Source: Hansfordia pulvinata
Lineage: Eukaryota; Ascomycota; Sordariomycetes; Xylariales
Reading direction: 5' to 3'
DNA: 64,000 bases
Assembly (NCBI GenBank): GCA_006538405.1
Contig: BJKQ01000007.1
Coordinates: 1,054,001-1,118,000, forward strand
The first letter of the stretch is position 1; every line of letters begins with the position of its first letter. Under the pieces are notes generated by a model, which was not told the origin of the DNA, did no database searches, and worked only from the letters and a program-made list of their open reading frames with translations. Made by a program: the position numbers and the translations under genes. Below, piece by piece: positions 10,627 through 21,779 of the stretch.

Positions 10627-13358
10627 ATGGCGTCCACCGCTCCCCGCAAGCTCTGGGAGCCTCCGAGTCCCGAAAGAACGCAGATGTGGGAGTTTCTGCA
10701 GCTGGTCAATCGAAAGCACAAGCTCAATCTCAAGGTCCGCACATCCACCCTGTCTGCCCTTTTGCTTTGCTTGTGGTTGCTGGCCAGTGGCGCGCCGCCT
10801 TCGGATGTCGACTCTTGCTAACACGCGCCTCTTCGCCGCGACCCTACACGGTGTGCAGAGATACGATGACTTCTACCAGTACTCGGTGGACAACCGGTCG
10901 CAATTCTACGAGGAGCTGCTGGAGTGGGCGGCGCTGATCTACGAAGGCACGTACACCCGCGCGGTAGACGAGGCGGCGCCAATCGACGCCCTCCCGCGAT
11001 GGTTCGAGGGCGTGTCGCTCAACTGGGCCGAGAACATGCTGTGGTCGCGCAGTAGCCGCGGCGGCGGCGGTGGTGGCGGGCCAACTTGGGCGCGTGGGAC
11101 CGCCGGCAAGGAGGACACCAAGATCGCGGTCACTGAGGTGCGCGAAGGCGCATCCGAGGTTCGCCAAGTTACCTGGGCCATGCTGCGGACGCTGGCTGGC
11201 CGCTACGCCGCCGCCCTACACGCAGCAGGCGTGCGCCGCGGCGATCGTATCGTTGCCGTTGCCGCCAACAGCGTCGAGACCCTCGTCGTCTTCCTGGCTA
11301 CCTCCTGGGTGGGTGCTGTCTTTAGCAGCAGCTCCACAGACATGGGCGTCCAGGGCATCTTGCAGAGGTCCGTCCAGATAAACCCGAAGGTGAGCAATGT
11401 GTTCCAGCCTTCTTCCTACACGCGCTGAGGCCCGGGGACCCCCCCCCCCCCCCCCCCACCCCACCCCCTCCTCTCCCGTCGAAGCGTTTGTGATGGTACA
11501 AAACAGCCCCCAGAGAGTTCTGACAAGCCCCCTTCCCAACCACACGGGGTCATTGCGATAACAGTACGTATTCATGGACGACGCCGCGCTGTACAACGGC
11601 AAGCGGGTGGATCTGCGGGAGAAGATGGCGGGGATCGTGGCCGGGATGAGCGAATGCGACCAATTCGAGGGCTTGGTGTCGATGCGCCGGTTCAGAGAGC
11701 CGCTCGACGTAAGCGAGATCCCGCGGGCGCAGACGCTGGAGCAGCTCCTTGGCAAACGCGGCTACCCGCCCCCGCCCATCGAGCGCGTGGCGTTCCACGA
11801 GCCGTACCTCATCTGCTACTCCTCGGGCACGACGGGGACCCCCAAGGCCATCGTGCACTCGACGGGGGGCGCGCTTCTCAGCTACGTCAAGGAGTCGCGG
11901 CTGCAGGAGGACTGCGGGCCGGCCTCCGTGACGCTCCAGTACACGACGACCGGCTGGATCATGTACATGTCCGCCGTGGGCGGGCTGGCGTGCGGCGCCC
12001 GCGCCATCCTCTACGACGGCTCGCCCATGCAGCCTGACCTGCAGACTTTCATCCGCCTCATCGGCGACCAGCGCGTCACCAAACTCGGCACCAGCCCACG
12101 ATGGCTCGGCGAGGTCGCAAAGGCCGGGCTGTCCCCGCGCGAACTGACCGACCTTTCCAGCCTGCGCGTCGTCACCTCCACCGGCATGGTCCTCTCTGAG
12201 CAGCTCTTTGTGTGGTTTTACGACAAAGGGTTCCCCACGCACACGCAGCTCGCCAATATCTCTGGTGGAACCGACATTGTAAGCACTGACTCTGGCGTCG
12301 TGGAGATGGATGACTTGGCTTTCGGACGTTTTGCCTCCAAAGAAGGGGGCTCGCGAAGCTCGTGTGCAAATACTGACCCGGATCCTTCCCTGACAGGCTG
12401 GGTGCTTTGGAGGAGGCAACCCGATCTCCCCCGTCTACGTGGGCGGAACCCAGGGGCCCGTGCTTGGCGTGCCCATAGCCCTGTACGACTCGCAGCTGGC
12501 CCATGGAGAAAAGGGAAGTCCGGTTCCCGATGGCGAGCCGGGCGAGCTGGTAGCGACCGCTTCGTTCCCCAACGTGCCCGTCTTCCTCTGGGGAGACGTG
12601 GACGAGAATAGCGGAAGCTCAAGCGGCGGCGGCGGCGGCGGGCCGATAGCCAAGTTCGCAGCAGCAGCGCCGGGGCCCAAGTTCCGCTCGGCGTACTTTG
12701 CGCGGTACCCAGGAGTCTGGGCGCATGGGGACTTCTGCGCGCGGGACCGGCGACGAGCCGATCGCGCCGAGGGGCCCCCGAGGCCGGCCGGCTGACGTTC
12801 CTGGGGCGGGCGGACGGTGTGCTAAACCCGAGCGGGGTGCGGTTCGGGTCGGCCGAGGTGTACGCGGTGCTGGAGCGGGGCGAGTTCGCCGCGCGCGTGC
12901 AGGACGCCCTGTGCGTCGGTCAGCGGCGTCCCGGCATCGACGAGGACGAGCGCGTCCTGCTCTTCCTGCTCATGCGCCCCGGCGCCGGCCCGCTCGACGC
13001 CCGACTGGTTGCCCGCGTCAAGGACGCCATCGCGCGGGATCTCTCCAAGCGCCACGTCCCGGCGTACGTCTTCGAGACGCCGGATATTCCTGTAGGTGGA
13101 GCCATGACTGCCGGAGTCGCCTGACTTCCTTCCCCCCCGAACTTGAGAGCCTGCTCGCTGGAATCTGCTAAGTGCTGACTTGCGCACTCAACACAGACTA
13201 CGGTAAATCTTAAGAAGGTGGAGCTGCCTGTTAAGCAGATTGTGTCCGGACAGGTCATTAAGCCTAGCGGTACGTTGTTGAACCCGCAAAGCCTGGATTT
13301 CTTCTATCAATTTGCAAAGCTCGAGGAGGTGGTTAAGCGACCTTTAGAAAAGCTGTAG
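10627..13358 (+). CDS. Acetoacetyl-CoA synthetase (one frame break)
   Basis: Exons 10627-10734, 10859-11389, 11565-12278, 12397-13091 and 13197-13358. The enzyme is an ANL-family ligase that activates acetoacetate to acetoacetyl-CoA using ATP. Markers are RKLWEPPSPERTQMWEF at the N-terminus, the P-loop-like YSSGTTGTPKAIVHS (about residues 298-312), LQYTTTGWIMYMSAVGGLA, LANISGGTDI, GWxHGDF-type AHGDF, FLGRADGVLNPSGVRFGSAE and the C-terminal VELPVKQIVSGQVIKPSGTL. The frame breaks at the C run 12775-12779: one added C joins AHGDF to EAGRLTFLGRADG and removes the stop at 12793-12795, giving about 735 residues. That exceeds the usual length mainly through two Gly/Ser-rich insertions near residues 100-115 and 523-545. 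Probably cytosolic and linked to leucine and ketone-body carbon use (family knowledge). Confidence 0.9.
11439..11457. repeat. Poly-C tract (19 C) in intron 2 of acetoacetyl-CoA synthetase
   Basis: Nineteen consecutive C followed by further C-rich sequence, inside the intron 11390-11564. Its true length is uncertain given the base-run errors seen elsewhere in this window. Confidence 0.85.
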
Positions 13359-16300
13359 ACTAGCTCGCTCCGTGGCTGTTGAACGAGCCTGGGATTTGTG
13401 AAAACATGGGGAGTTCTTGCCTCTTTATTGAACACAGAAAGGAATAAGGAGAATGTCTTTCGATATTGAGATCAAGCTGGTGGCTTTCAATGAAATATCT
13501 GAGTAGACTCAGAGCTTGACTAAAGAGACCGGCAACGGCTCACATCATTGATTGGCTTCATCCGCACAGAGACAAACGAGTCAAGGCTGTGTCCTTGCAC
13601 ACCTCGTCTCATACAAATTGGCGGGAGTGTGCTGTCTTCTGACCCAAGCAGAGATACAAGCTGAGCCAAGACAAGGTCCTATCGGTATAATTGGTTCTGC
13701 GGCGCGTGGGCAAAACACGTCCGAGAGAGGGGACTCTCGTATAGGGAAGCAAGCCAATGTGCTGCTGGTCTTGGAGACGCCGGACCGAATCAGCTGCTCC
13801 TCCCCGCTCGTCCCGAGCAGAGGGAACGGACGGAACCTCCAGACCGTGGGTTATCGCGCGGGACCGGTATAGCTGGGCACGGGGCACAGCGATTGACGGA
13901 GCGGCAGGACCCTCCCAGTGGGGGCAAAACATGGCGTGGATGTTACCCACCGGGCTTGCTTCTCACGGGGCCTTTCGCGTCGTCACACGGGCAGGCTTAT
14001 GGCCAGTCTGTGGCTGGGCATTGAGTTTCGGCCGGTAAGGTGTCGTGCCCGAGTGGGGCCTCAGGTTTATCGCGATTGCGCCTCCACTCATGGCCATGGA
14101 GGACGTAGCAGCACATGCGCATTGTATTGGGTCGGGGGGGGAGAGGTTGGCTTGGTGAGGAAGCCTTGGATCGTGTTGGTGGACGGCATGTTTGCATGCC
14201 ACCCTCATTGCCCGAGTCGTCTACTCCGTGGAGTGTCCTTCGGGCGTCCTGATGGATCTGAGGCTGATCAAAGATTGCCCAAGTGCAAGCTATGTACCGT
14301 ACATTACAAGAGGTACCAACCAGACTTGCTGTGTACTTATGTAGCTACTCAGGCAGGTGCTAGGCAGCCTCCCATGTCGTCTATGCCTCGAGCAAACACG
14401 TCACGCGGAAGCAGCTATGGGGGCTGGAGGACTGTTCAATGATTCTCATCTGACCGCGGCTTCCCGGGGAACTCGTTGATGCACTGCTGCCTGGTCCCGA
14501 TTTGGCTGAAGCGCAAGCCAAGGAAGTAGAGGCCTCGAGGTGCGAGTCCCGCCCCGGAGGCCGAATGGCTGTCGAGTACGACGGGAGTACACAGGAAAGG
14601 CGTTATCATTTTGAGCCGCTGTACAGAAGCCAATCAAGGCGCGGCTCACGGCGGGCACCTCTCTCACTCGTACTTCAGAGAAGGTGTGGGCAAGTCTATC
14701 AGAGCACAGGCTCCCTCCCCCCGCTCGACTCGATCATACGGATACATGTAGCAAGCTGCGACAATCCGCAGGACCTACGAGTTCATTGTGACGCTGCATG
14801 CGAGTGCTTCCCGAGTGAATGCAGTCTCACATTATGGTACATGAACAGAGAAGCTGGCCACTTTGCGAGCGTGTAGAGTTGACCAACGCCTGATCATGGT
14901 GTATGAGCCGCTGCTCTTATGAAAGCAGGGGGCGCTGGGAGGTGTGCGAGCAAGGGCCTGTCATGCCTGTTACGAGTAAGTGTTGGCAGATATTATGTAC
15001 CTAACTGCATGCTTTCAACATTGCGGCGTCTACGTAAATTGAGTACTCGTACCTAATGAGGTACAGTTGCATGGACGAGGGCCATGATTGCTGCACTACC
15101 TTCCTATTATTGCTGAGTCGCAGGTAGTTTCTATCGACATGTAATCGTACGTATTGACGAGTACATACCATACCCGCACGCGCTCCCTCCCGTCGTCTTC
15201 CATGCTCGTGGCTGGCAGCCGGAGCTATCGTTGGGCAGGAGAACCCTGTTCGCCATGCCGCGCTTATGTGTGGCAGCGGGCAACTGCAGCTCGCCTCACA
15301 AGTCCAGGATGGTAGGCAGCCCGGACCGTACGGGTACTCGCTCGCATGGCCAGGTGGATGAGCGTCCGCGTCCACGCGCGCACCCTATTCCGAGCACTCC
15401 GTCCTTCTACGGCTCCGTAGTACGTACTACGTGAAGATGGGGGTCCGGGGCGTGCATGAGCCGGGGGCAAAGGCGCGGACAGCGCCGGTTTGGGTACGCG
15501 GGCGTGCGAGTACTCAACTCCACATGTAGGTCCTATGCAAGCGGGAGGTACTCCTATGTAAGGGAAAGCCCAACAACATACCTAGCAGAGCCGGTACCTG
15601 GAATTCGGGCAACTCAAGCCCTGCGAGGAGTGCATGCATCCATGGATGACTGGATGAGTCCCGCCGTCTACGCCAACCCAAGTATCTTTTTCGGCATGTA
15701 CTTTGCCCCATCGGCGCTATTCGCCCGTCCCTGAAGTATCCACGGCCGTGCTAGCTCCGACCTCCAACCCGCGACCTGGGCGGAGTCGTCTACAGCACCT
15801 GCCGTCATTGCAATGCAGTAGCCACCTGGTACTGTCCGCGTACCCTCCGCGTTAAGTCGGAGTCGGCAGTTCGTGCTGTCCAACCGTGCGAAGACTTGTG
15901 TCAACTTGTCCGCGACATCCAGGCACACCCTTGCAACACGCCGTCAGGTACCTTACCTAAAGGTCCGCTTCCAGTGCATCCAAGCACTCCCGTCATCATA
16001 TGGATGGATGCTCACGTCGTCCATTACATAGCACCGCTCCCGCTTTTGCTGCCGTCAACATCATTCCTTGCCGTTACGGACACAGGCCCGCCTTCGACAC
16101 TTCACTTTCTGTATGAACGCCTACGCAAACGATCGCTTCACTCTGACTTTTTTTAAAGGTACGTCAGGTCGGCCTTGCGCCCCGGGAAGCCCCATCACAT
16201 GGTGTCTTGTTGATCGCAACTGCGGCCACGACTGCGAGGCAGTCTGCTCTCAACTCGGACTCGAAACGAACATCCATTACAGATCCGGCACAGCACTTTC

Positions 16301-16625
16301 CTGCGCTCACACCCACGTCGGCCGGAATCTGCCTTTCGAAGTCTCATTTGAACGCACGGCGTCCATCCACGCTGCTTTTGCGTGATCTGCTATCCAGAGT
16401 ATCGTCTAGCCAGCAGCAAAGAGCTTACGATACCCAAATCCAGTGCCTAATATTTCGTCTTGACCCGATACCCTCGACTCTCGACCCCTGACTATCAACC
16501 AAGGACAGTCTGTTAATACCGCCACCTTATCCCCTGCCGCTCCGAATTAACGGCAAGATCACGAACCTCGAGACTCCCCGACCACTCACCCATCACTGCG
16601 GGTTTTCAACACCCGTGACTTCGAG
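13359..16625. other. 3.3-kb intergenic region upstream of gid7
   Basis: No gene supported. Open frames are short or compositionally odd, and no tRNA cloverleaf could be drawn. Features seen: a 16-bp perfect palindrome at 15416-15431 and several GTACTCGTAC/GTACCTA motifs around 15045-15170. A pyrimidine-rich stretch near 16470-16620 may be the gid7 leader. Confidence 0.5.
15416..15431. repeat. 16-bp perfect palindrome CGTAGTACGTACTACG
   Basis: The 16 bases equal their own reverse complement and are centred on GTAC, like other palindromes in the intergenic DNA of this window. Confidence 0.8.
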
Positions 16626-19016
16626 GTGGCAGACCAACAACGCTCACGGCGACAGCCACTGTCCACCTCGGCTAGCACCGACCAGTCATCGGCTCTGTCC
16701 TTCGCCGCACCCCCCACGAGCACGAATCATCCAAATCCACCTGGACAGCCGAGATCTCCCGACCAGGACGCACCGTTCGCCCCCGAGATCAGCAACGCGG
16801 GCACCGACGACGCAGCCTTAATCAGTCATACCCATACTACAACAACTCGCGATTCTGCCGGCCGGGTCTTAGGGCGGAGGCAACGCTCTTCTGTCTCCCC
16901 GCGGGACGAGCCTGTCGTCCCCAGTGCTCCAGAGGCGATAGGGTCCCCTCTGTCGGGCAAAGCTGACTCTGGCGTCTCCCCTAAGAGGAAACGCAGAAGG
17001 ACACAGGGTACCATGCAGGGCGACGGCGAGGCTCTGTCGTCGCCTCACGGACCGTCCATGTCTGCGTCTAACGGTGGCGGCAAGACGTATCCTCATGCGC
17101 ACGCTACGGGGGCCTCGAGCTGGGCACAGAAATCTGCCCCGTCATCACTCAATGGGTCGCATGGCAGTGCAACGCGGAATCTGGGCAGCTATCATGGCCA
17201 CGACCGACAAGAGGTCACACGCATCGTGATCCAGGCCCTTTACGACATGGGATACGAGTCCGCAGCCGCCAGCGTAAAACACGACAGCGGCTATGAGTTG
17301 GAAAATCCCACCATCGTGGCGTTCAGAAATGCTGTCACTGGAGGTGACTGGGTGGAAGCGGAGAACCTGCTTGTTGGTGCTACGATCGCTGGGGACCGGC
17401 CTGGTCAAGCCGGCAACGGCCTAGTTCTGGCGCGCGATGCCGATCGAGACCTGATGCGCTTTTGGATTCGGCAACAGAAGTATCTGGAGTTCCTCGAATT
17501 AAGGGATAACGGCCAGGCGTTGCTAGTTCTCCGGACCGAGCTCACACCTCTGAGCCGGGATACGCCTAAGCTGCATTTCCTGGCAACCTTGCTTATGTGC
17601 AACAACGCGGAGAGTCTCAAGGAGAAAGCACAATGGGACGGCGCTGACGGGGTTTCTCGGGAGAATTTATTATCCGACTTGTCCAGTAAGTCGGCCCAGC
17701 GGGTGTGCTTGTCGGATGCTTGGCTGACCGAGTCGCAGAATGCATTTCACCCTCTGTCATGCTGCCAGAGAACCGTCTCGCGACATTGCTGGACCAAGTG
17801 AAGAGCAACCAAATCAATCACTGCGTGTGGCACACGGATCCATCGTCACCTTCACTCTACGCCGACCACCGCTGCGATAAGGAGCTTTTCCCCAATGAAA
17901 ACGTGCTCGAGTTGGACGAACACAACGGCGAGGTCTGGAACGTCGTTTTCTCGCATGATGGCACACGGCTCGCGAGTTGCGGAAGCGATAAGTCTGTCAT
18001 AATTTGGGAGGTTCCTTCGTTCAGAGTGATCCATTATCTGCGAGGCCACGACGAGGGCGTCGGCAACGTATCATGGAGCTGGGATGACTCCTCGCTTGTT
18101 ACATGTTCCAGAGACAACCACGCCAGGTTATGGGACACCCAAGTGAGTCACCCTCCATCAGTCTCAGAGGAACCACTCGCTAACCCACGTCTCAGACTGG
18201 TGAACTGTTACAGAAGCTTGACAAATTCCAGGAGCCTGTCAGCGGGTGCATCTGGGCCGCGGATGGAAGGACTTTTGTGACGGGCTCACTCGACAAGAAG
18301 CACAGTTTGATCCAATGGAACGTCTCAGGCGAGAAAGTCTTCGACTGGGGTCATCCATATCGGGTCGAAGACCTGGCCGTATCACCCGATGGGCGCTGGA
18401 TGGCCACCATGAACGATAAATCAAATGTTCGCGTCTACAACCTGCTGACCAGAAATTTCGAGTACGAGTTGGACCTTGGGTGCCGGGTCGTTTCCATCAG
18501 CGTCAGCAACGACAACCGTCACCTGTTGCTGAATTTCAAAGAAGGCTTTGCTCATCTAGTCGACCTCGTCACCAAAGAGGTAGTACTCAAGTATAGCGGT
18601 CAACAAGGAGGGGATTGCGTTATTCGGACCGTCTTTGGGGGAGCCAACGAGGCATTTGTGGCCAGCGGTAGTGAAGGTAAGTCGCACCAGCTTTGTGGCG
18701 ATAAGGCGATCCCTCCTGATCATCATCGTATTCTAACTCAACTCAGATGGAACCATCAATGTCTGGCACAAAGTCAGCAGCCAGCTTGTGACAAAACTCG
18801 AGGCCCATCAACCTCGGTGTAATTCCGTTTCTTGGAGCCCCGTCGACGCATGCTTGTTCGCGTCGTGTGGCGATGACGGCAAAATCAAGATGTGAGTTAC
18901 CCAAAGGGAATGACAAGTCTCGTCAGGTTTGCTGACTGCAGGCATTCAGATGGTCAAACAATCTTTGGCGGGTTTCTCGTCCTCACGAGACGGCTCGAGA
19001 CTCCAATGGCTCTTAG
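16626..19016 (+). CDS. gid7: Gid7/WDR26-type subunit of the GID (CTLH) E3 ubiquitin ligase
   Basis: Exons 16626(?)-17685, 17739-18142, 18196-18676, 18747-18891 and 18950-19016 splice cleanly to 718 codons. After a disordered Ser/Pro-rich N-terminus with a basic PKRKRRR patch come LisH and CTLH (about residues 194-290, QEVTRIVIQALYDMGYESAA), then ISPSVMLPENRLATLLDQVK and a WD40 propeller (LASCGSDKSVIIWE, LVTCSRDNHARLWDT, FASCGDDGKIKIWS). In yeast the GID complex ubiquitylates gluconeogenic enzymes when glucose returns; Gid7 helps build its higher-order form. The start is unsettled: the frame opens at GTG 16626 (GTGGCAGACCAA looks like a start with A changed to G), and the first in-frame ATG is at about 17011, still before LisH. 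An upstream exon is possible. Confidence 0.88.
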
Positions 19017-19029
19017 CAAGGGGTTCCAT

Positions 19030-19190
19030 CCGAGTCCCCGGCTCCCCGATCGCGGCCCCGGCTCCCCCGATCGCGGCCCCGGCTCCCCGATCGCGGCCCC
19101 GGCTCCCCGATCGCGGCCCGGCTCCCCCGCGGCTCCCCGATCGCGGCCCCGGCTCCCCCGATAGCGGCCCCGGCTCCCCCAATCGCGGAT
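19030..19190. repeat. GC-rich minisatellite, about seven 20-bp units
   Basis: Imperfect tandem copies of GGCTCCCC(C)GATCGCGGCCCC begin some 15 bases after the gid7 stop codon, so they probably lie in its 3' untranslated region. Copies differ by one C in the run after GGCT, by one partial unit, and by GATAGC and AATCGC variants in the last two. Confidence 0.9.
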
Positions 19191-21779
19191 GATTTTGCTA
19201 CGGCATGGCTTCAAGAGGCGAATTCCTGGTTCTTCATCTGACACGTCACCGCGAGACGGCACTGTTGATTCAACAAGTCGAAGGCCCGAAATTTGAAGTA
19301 CGGCCCTCACATGACATCCAGGACACCCTCATAATACAGGAGCGATCACGGCAGGGCCTGCTCGCTCTCAGGACTGCGACACAATTCGGGGTAACGCCAT
19401 GCCACTTGGGTTCGGGCATTCCGCAGATTCTGAAATGGCCCGTAACTTCTGGTGATGGTTTGCATGAAACTTACTTATTTCGTACTCTAATGATAGACCA
19501 GGGAGCCAGAGAGGCATTGTATATTCGAAATCGAGGACATTAGTCGTATTGGAGGCGGGGTTGGCTGGCTTTCCCTGAACAGGGTATGACCTAGGAGAAG
19601 CACAATGGTCTTTCGGCAGGCCATATTTGCTCACAGGACGGGAAAGCAGCCGCCGAGTCAGGGCACTCTACTGGAACAAAGGCGTCGAAAGATAGCATCA
19701 TTAGATGCTCGTGAGGCTATACGGTGTGATTACGCCAATATTATTCATTGCCTATGCAACTAGGCCGACTGACGCGGCATCGTTTCTGAAACCCCGATGC
19801 TGGAATGAAGTCGAAGTAAGTCGAGGGATCTCCACGTGACTGTGAAGGACGCGCAATGGTGCAGAGAAGACAGGCCGTTGCGGTTGCTGCCTGAACGATG
19901 CTGTCCGACCGCCCACCCTGTCCCCTACGTGGTGCCGGGAACTAAGTTAGTCTAGTGGTTGGGCGCTCTGAATGTTGGGCTGAGCAAGCGCGGCGGGCCC
20001 GCCCCGCCAAGGCCCTTCTCGCTCCCCGTTTCCCCTACCGCCCCTCGAGCGACCAGGGTAGCGGCATGAACACATGATGGTGGCGGGCTATGCTAGGCAG
20101 AGCCCAGTTCTCTGGCACGTCTGGGTAGGGTGAGATGCCTTTTTGAGGCCTCCGCAGATCTCAGGCATGGCAAGTGGTCGGCCACGTGCCGGAGGCGACT
20201 TGAGTGGATGCCTCCTGGAAAACGCAATGGCTTTGCGTATCGTGTCTTTCGTCTGGGGTGTATTGCTGTGGAACAATACAGGTGGCAGGCTTTCGACTCG
20301 AGACTGCCATAAGTGTTCAGAGCGGAGATTCCAAGACCTGTTCGAAGACCCCCGAGAAGAGGCCATCCGCCTGGGTCCATCGAGGGCGCGATGGGGTGTC
20401 ATGGGAGTGGGGCTGCAAGCCAGGTGCCAGGCTACCTAACGACGTAACCTGGAAGTGCATCACTCCATCTGCCTCGCACTCCAGTACGCGTAACTCCCCC
20501 AAGCTTGGTGACAGCCTTCCGTGACGGATATTCCACTCGATGCATGTAGGTCGATACCTACCACCCTGCCTACCTACCTACCTACATCCGAGTCCTCAAA
20601 CTGGACCTGTCCACATTGCGATCCCCTACGTACCTATCACCCGTGAGCGGGGCCGGCTTGAAGTGCTATAGATGCAGGTAGGTGTACTCGTACGAGTACA
20701 AGTAGATGGAACAGGGTCACTCTGAGATGCTATAGAGAGGAGGCCACTTCTGCGAGTATGCGGCCGTCAAACTCATATAGGCACCACAAAGGCAATCGCT
20801 CCATACCGGCCAATCGTTGCGAGGCTGGAAACATGTTCGAAGGTAGGTTGAGACGTTGGGGAGCGCCCAAGATGTATGTACTCGTATACCACCAGGCGAG
20901 CAGGAGCACGAACGTATCACTTTGAGTGAGAGACGGCTGAAGTACACATACTCGCTCGATGTCACAGCCCGGCAGCGCATGCCCAGGTCTGGGTGCAGAG
21001 GGGTAAGAAGCGGATGTGTCCGTACATTCATCATGGTTGACACGCAGTGGGGGGCGCAGTGGGGTTGGGCGGTCATTGCAAGGTGAAAGCCGCGCAAGTA
21101 AGGAGCTGCATCTGATGTATCCCTTTTGCAGACAGCACCTTGAGTGCCCCCACCGCGGCCCATCTTCTTGTATCTTGAGTACGCATTCCACCCGACAAGA
21201 TACTTTGTGGCTTTCACCCCGCTGCGTACCTAGGTGCCTCACCTCCAGGCTCGGTACATGCAGGACCTAATCCCCCTAGAGTTGGAAGCAGGCACCTCAG
21301 CGTGGATGATAATCCCACATGCATACCTGGCCCAGCCGAACCTGGCACGCCTGGCCTGTGTTATTCTGTGGCCCGACCTGGGGGGAAGCTTTACCGGGGG
21401 CCTTGATAGCGCGACATTCCCTCCCCCGGACACATCACCATCAACACCATTGCCGTCGCCATCACTCCCACTCCCACTCCCGATTCTCCCGCCCTCGCCC
21501 TCGCTACCTTCCCTCCGAAACGCGCACGCACACCGCACCGTGCCAAAACCCCCGCGCCCCTTCTGCCGGTCAAAAGCAGCCTGCAACCGAGCCGCAGCCG
21601 GCTTTGGCTCCACCTGCCCCGGACCGGTATTCGTCCACCACCTGCCCACTGTCAGCGCCCAGTTCCTCGGCGCCCATACCCCGACTCGCTGAGCTGTCGC
21701 TCCCTCTCCTCTCGACTTGCTCGCCCTTGACAGCTTGACGCCCGTCCTCAGCGCCCGAGAGCCGCACACGCCACCCATC
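19191..21779. other. Intergenic region gid7 / vps1
   Basis: No gene supported. Contains CTAC tetranucleotide repeats near 20566-20585, an 18-bp palindrome at 20683-20700 and, close to vps1, a pyrimidine-rich C/T stretch (21420-21500) that suits a promoter or leader of a highly expressed fungal gene. A tRNA-like TAGTCTAGTGGTT at about 19948-19962 lacks a matching T-arm. Confidence 0.5.
20683..20700. repeat. 18-bp perfect palindrome TGTACTCGTACGAGTACA
   Basis: All 18 bases equal their reverse complement. The core ACTCGTACGAGT recurs as a perfect 12-bp palindrome at 45450-45461, and its half-site GTACGAGT appears in many intergenic spaces. Confidence 0.85.

Noticed and set aside
10076..10858. 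Long frame running through the acetoacetyl-CoA synthetase leader and first intron
   Set aside because: It is in phase with exon 2 only by chance; the family N-terminus (KLWEPPSPERTQMWEF) lies in exon 1 in another frame, with a clean donor and acceptor.
8508..13358. Secondary-metabolite cluster around the isopenicillin-N-synthase-like gene
   Set aside because: No synthase, transporter, P450 or cluster regulator lies nearby; the neighbours are housekeeping genes.
14535..14575. B-box-like GGTGCGAGTCCCGCC
   Set aside because: No matching A-box or cloverleaf could be drawn upstream.
19940..20000. tRNA-like segment with TAGTCTAGTGGTT
   Set aside because: It resembles a D-arm/A-box, but no GTTCGANTC-type T-arm or acceptor pairing follows within tRNA distance.
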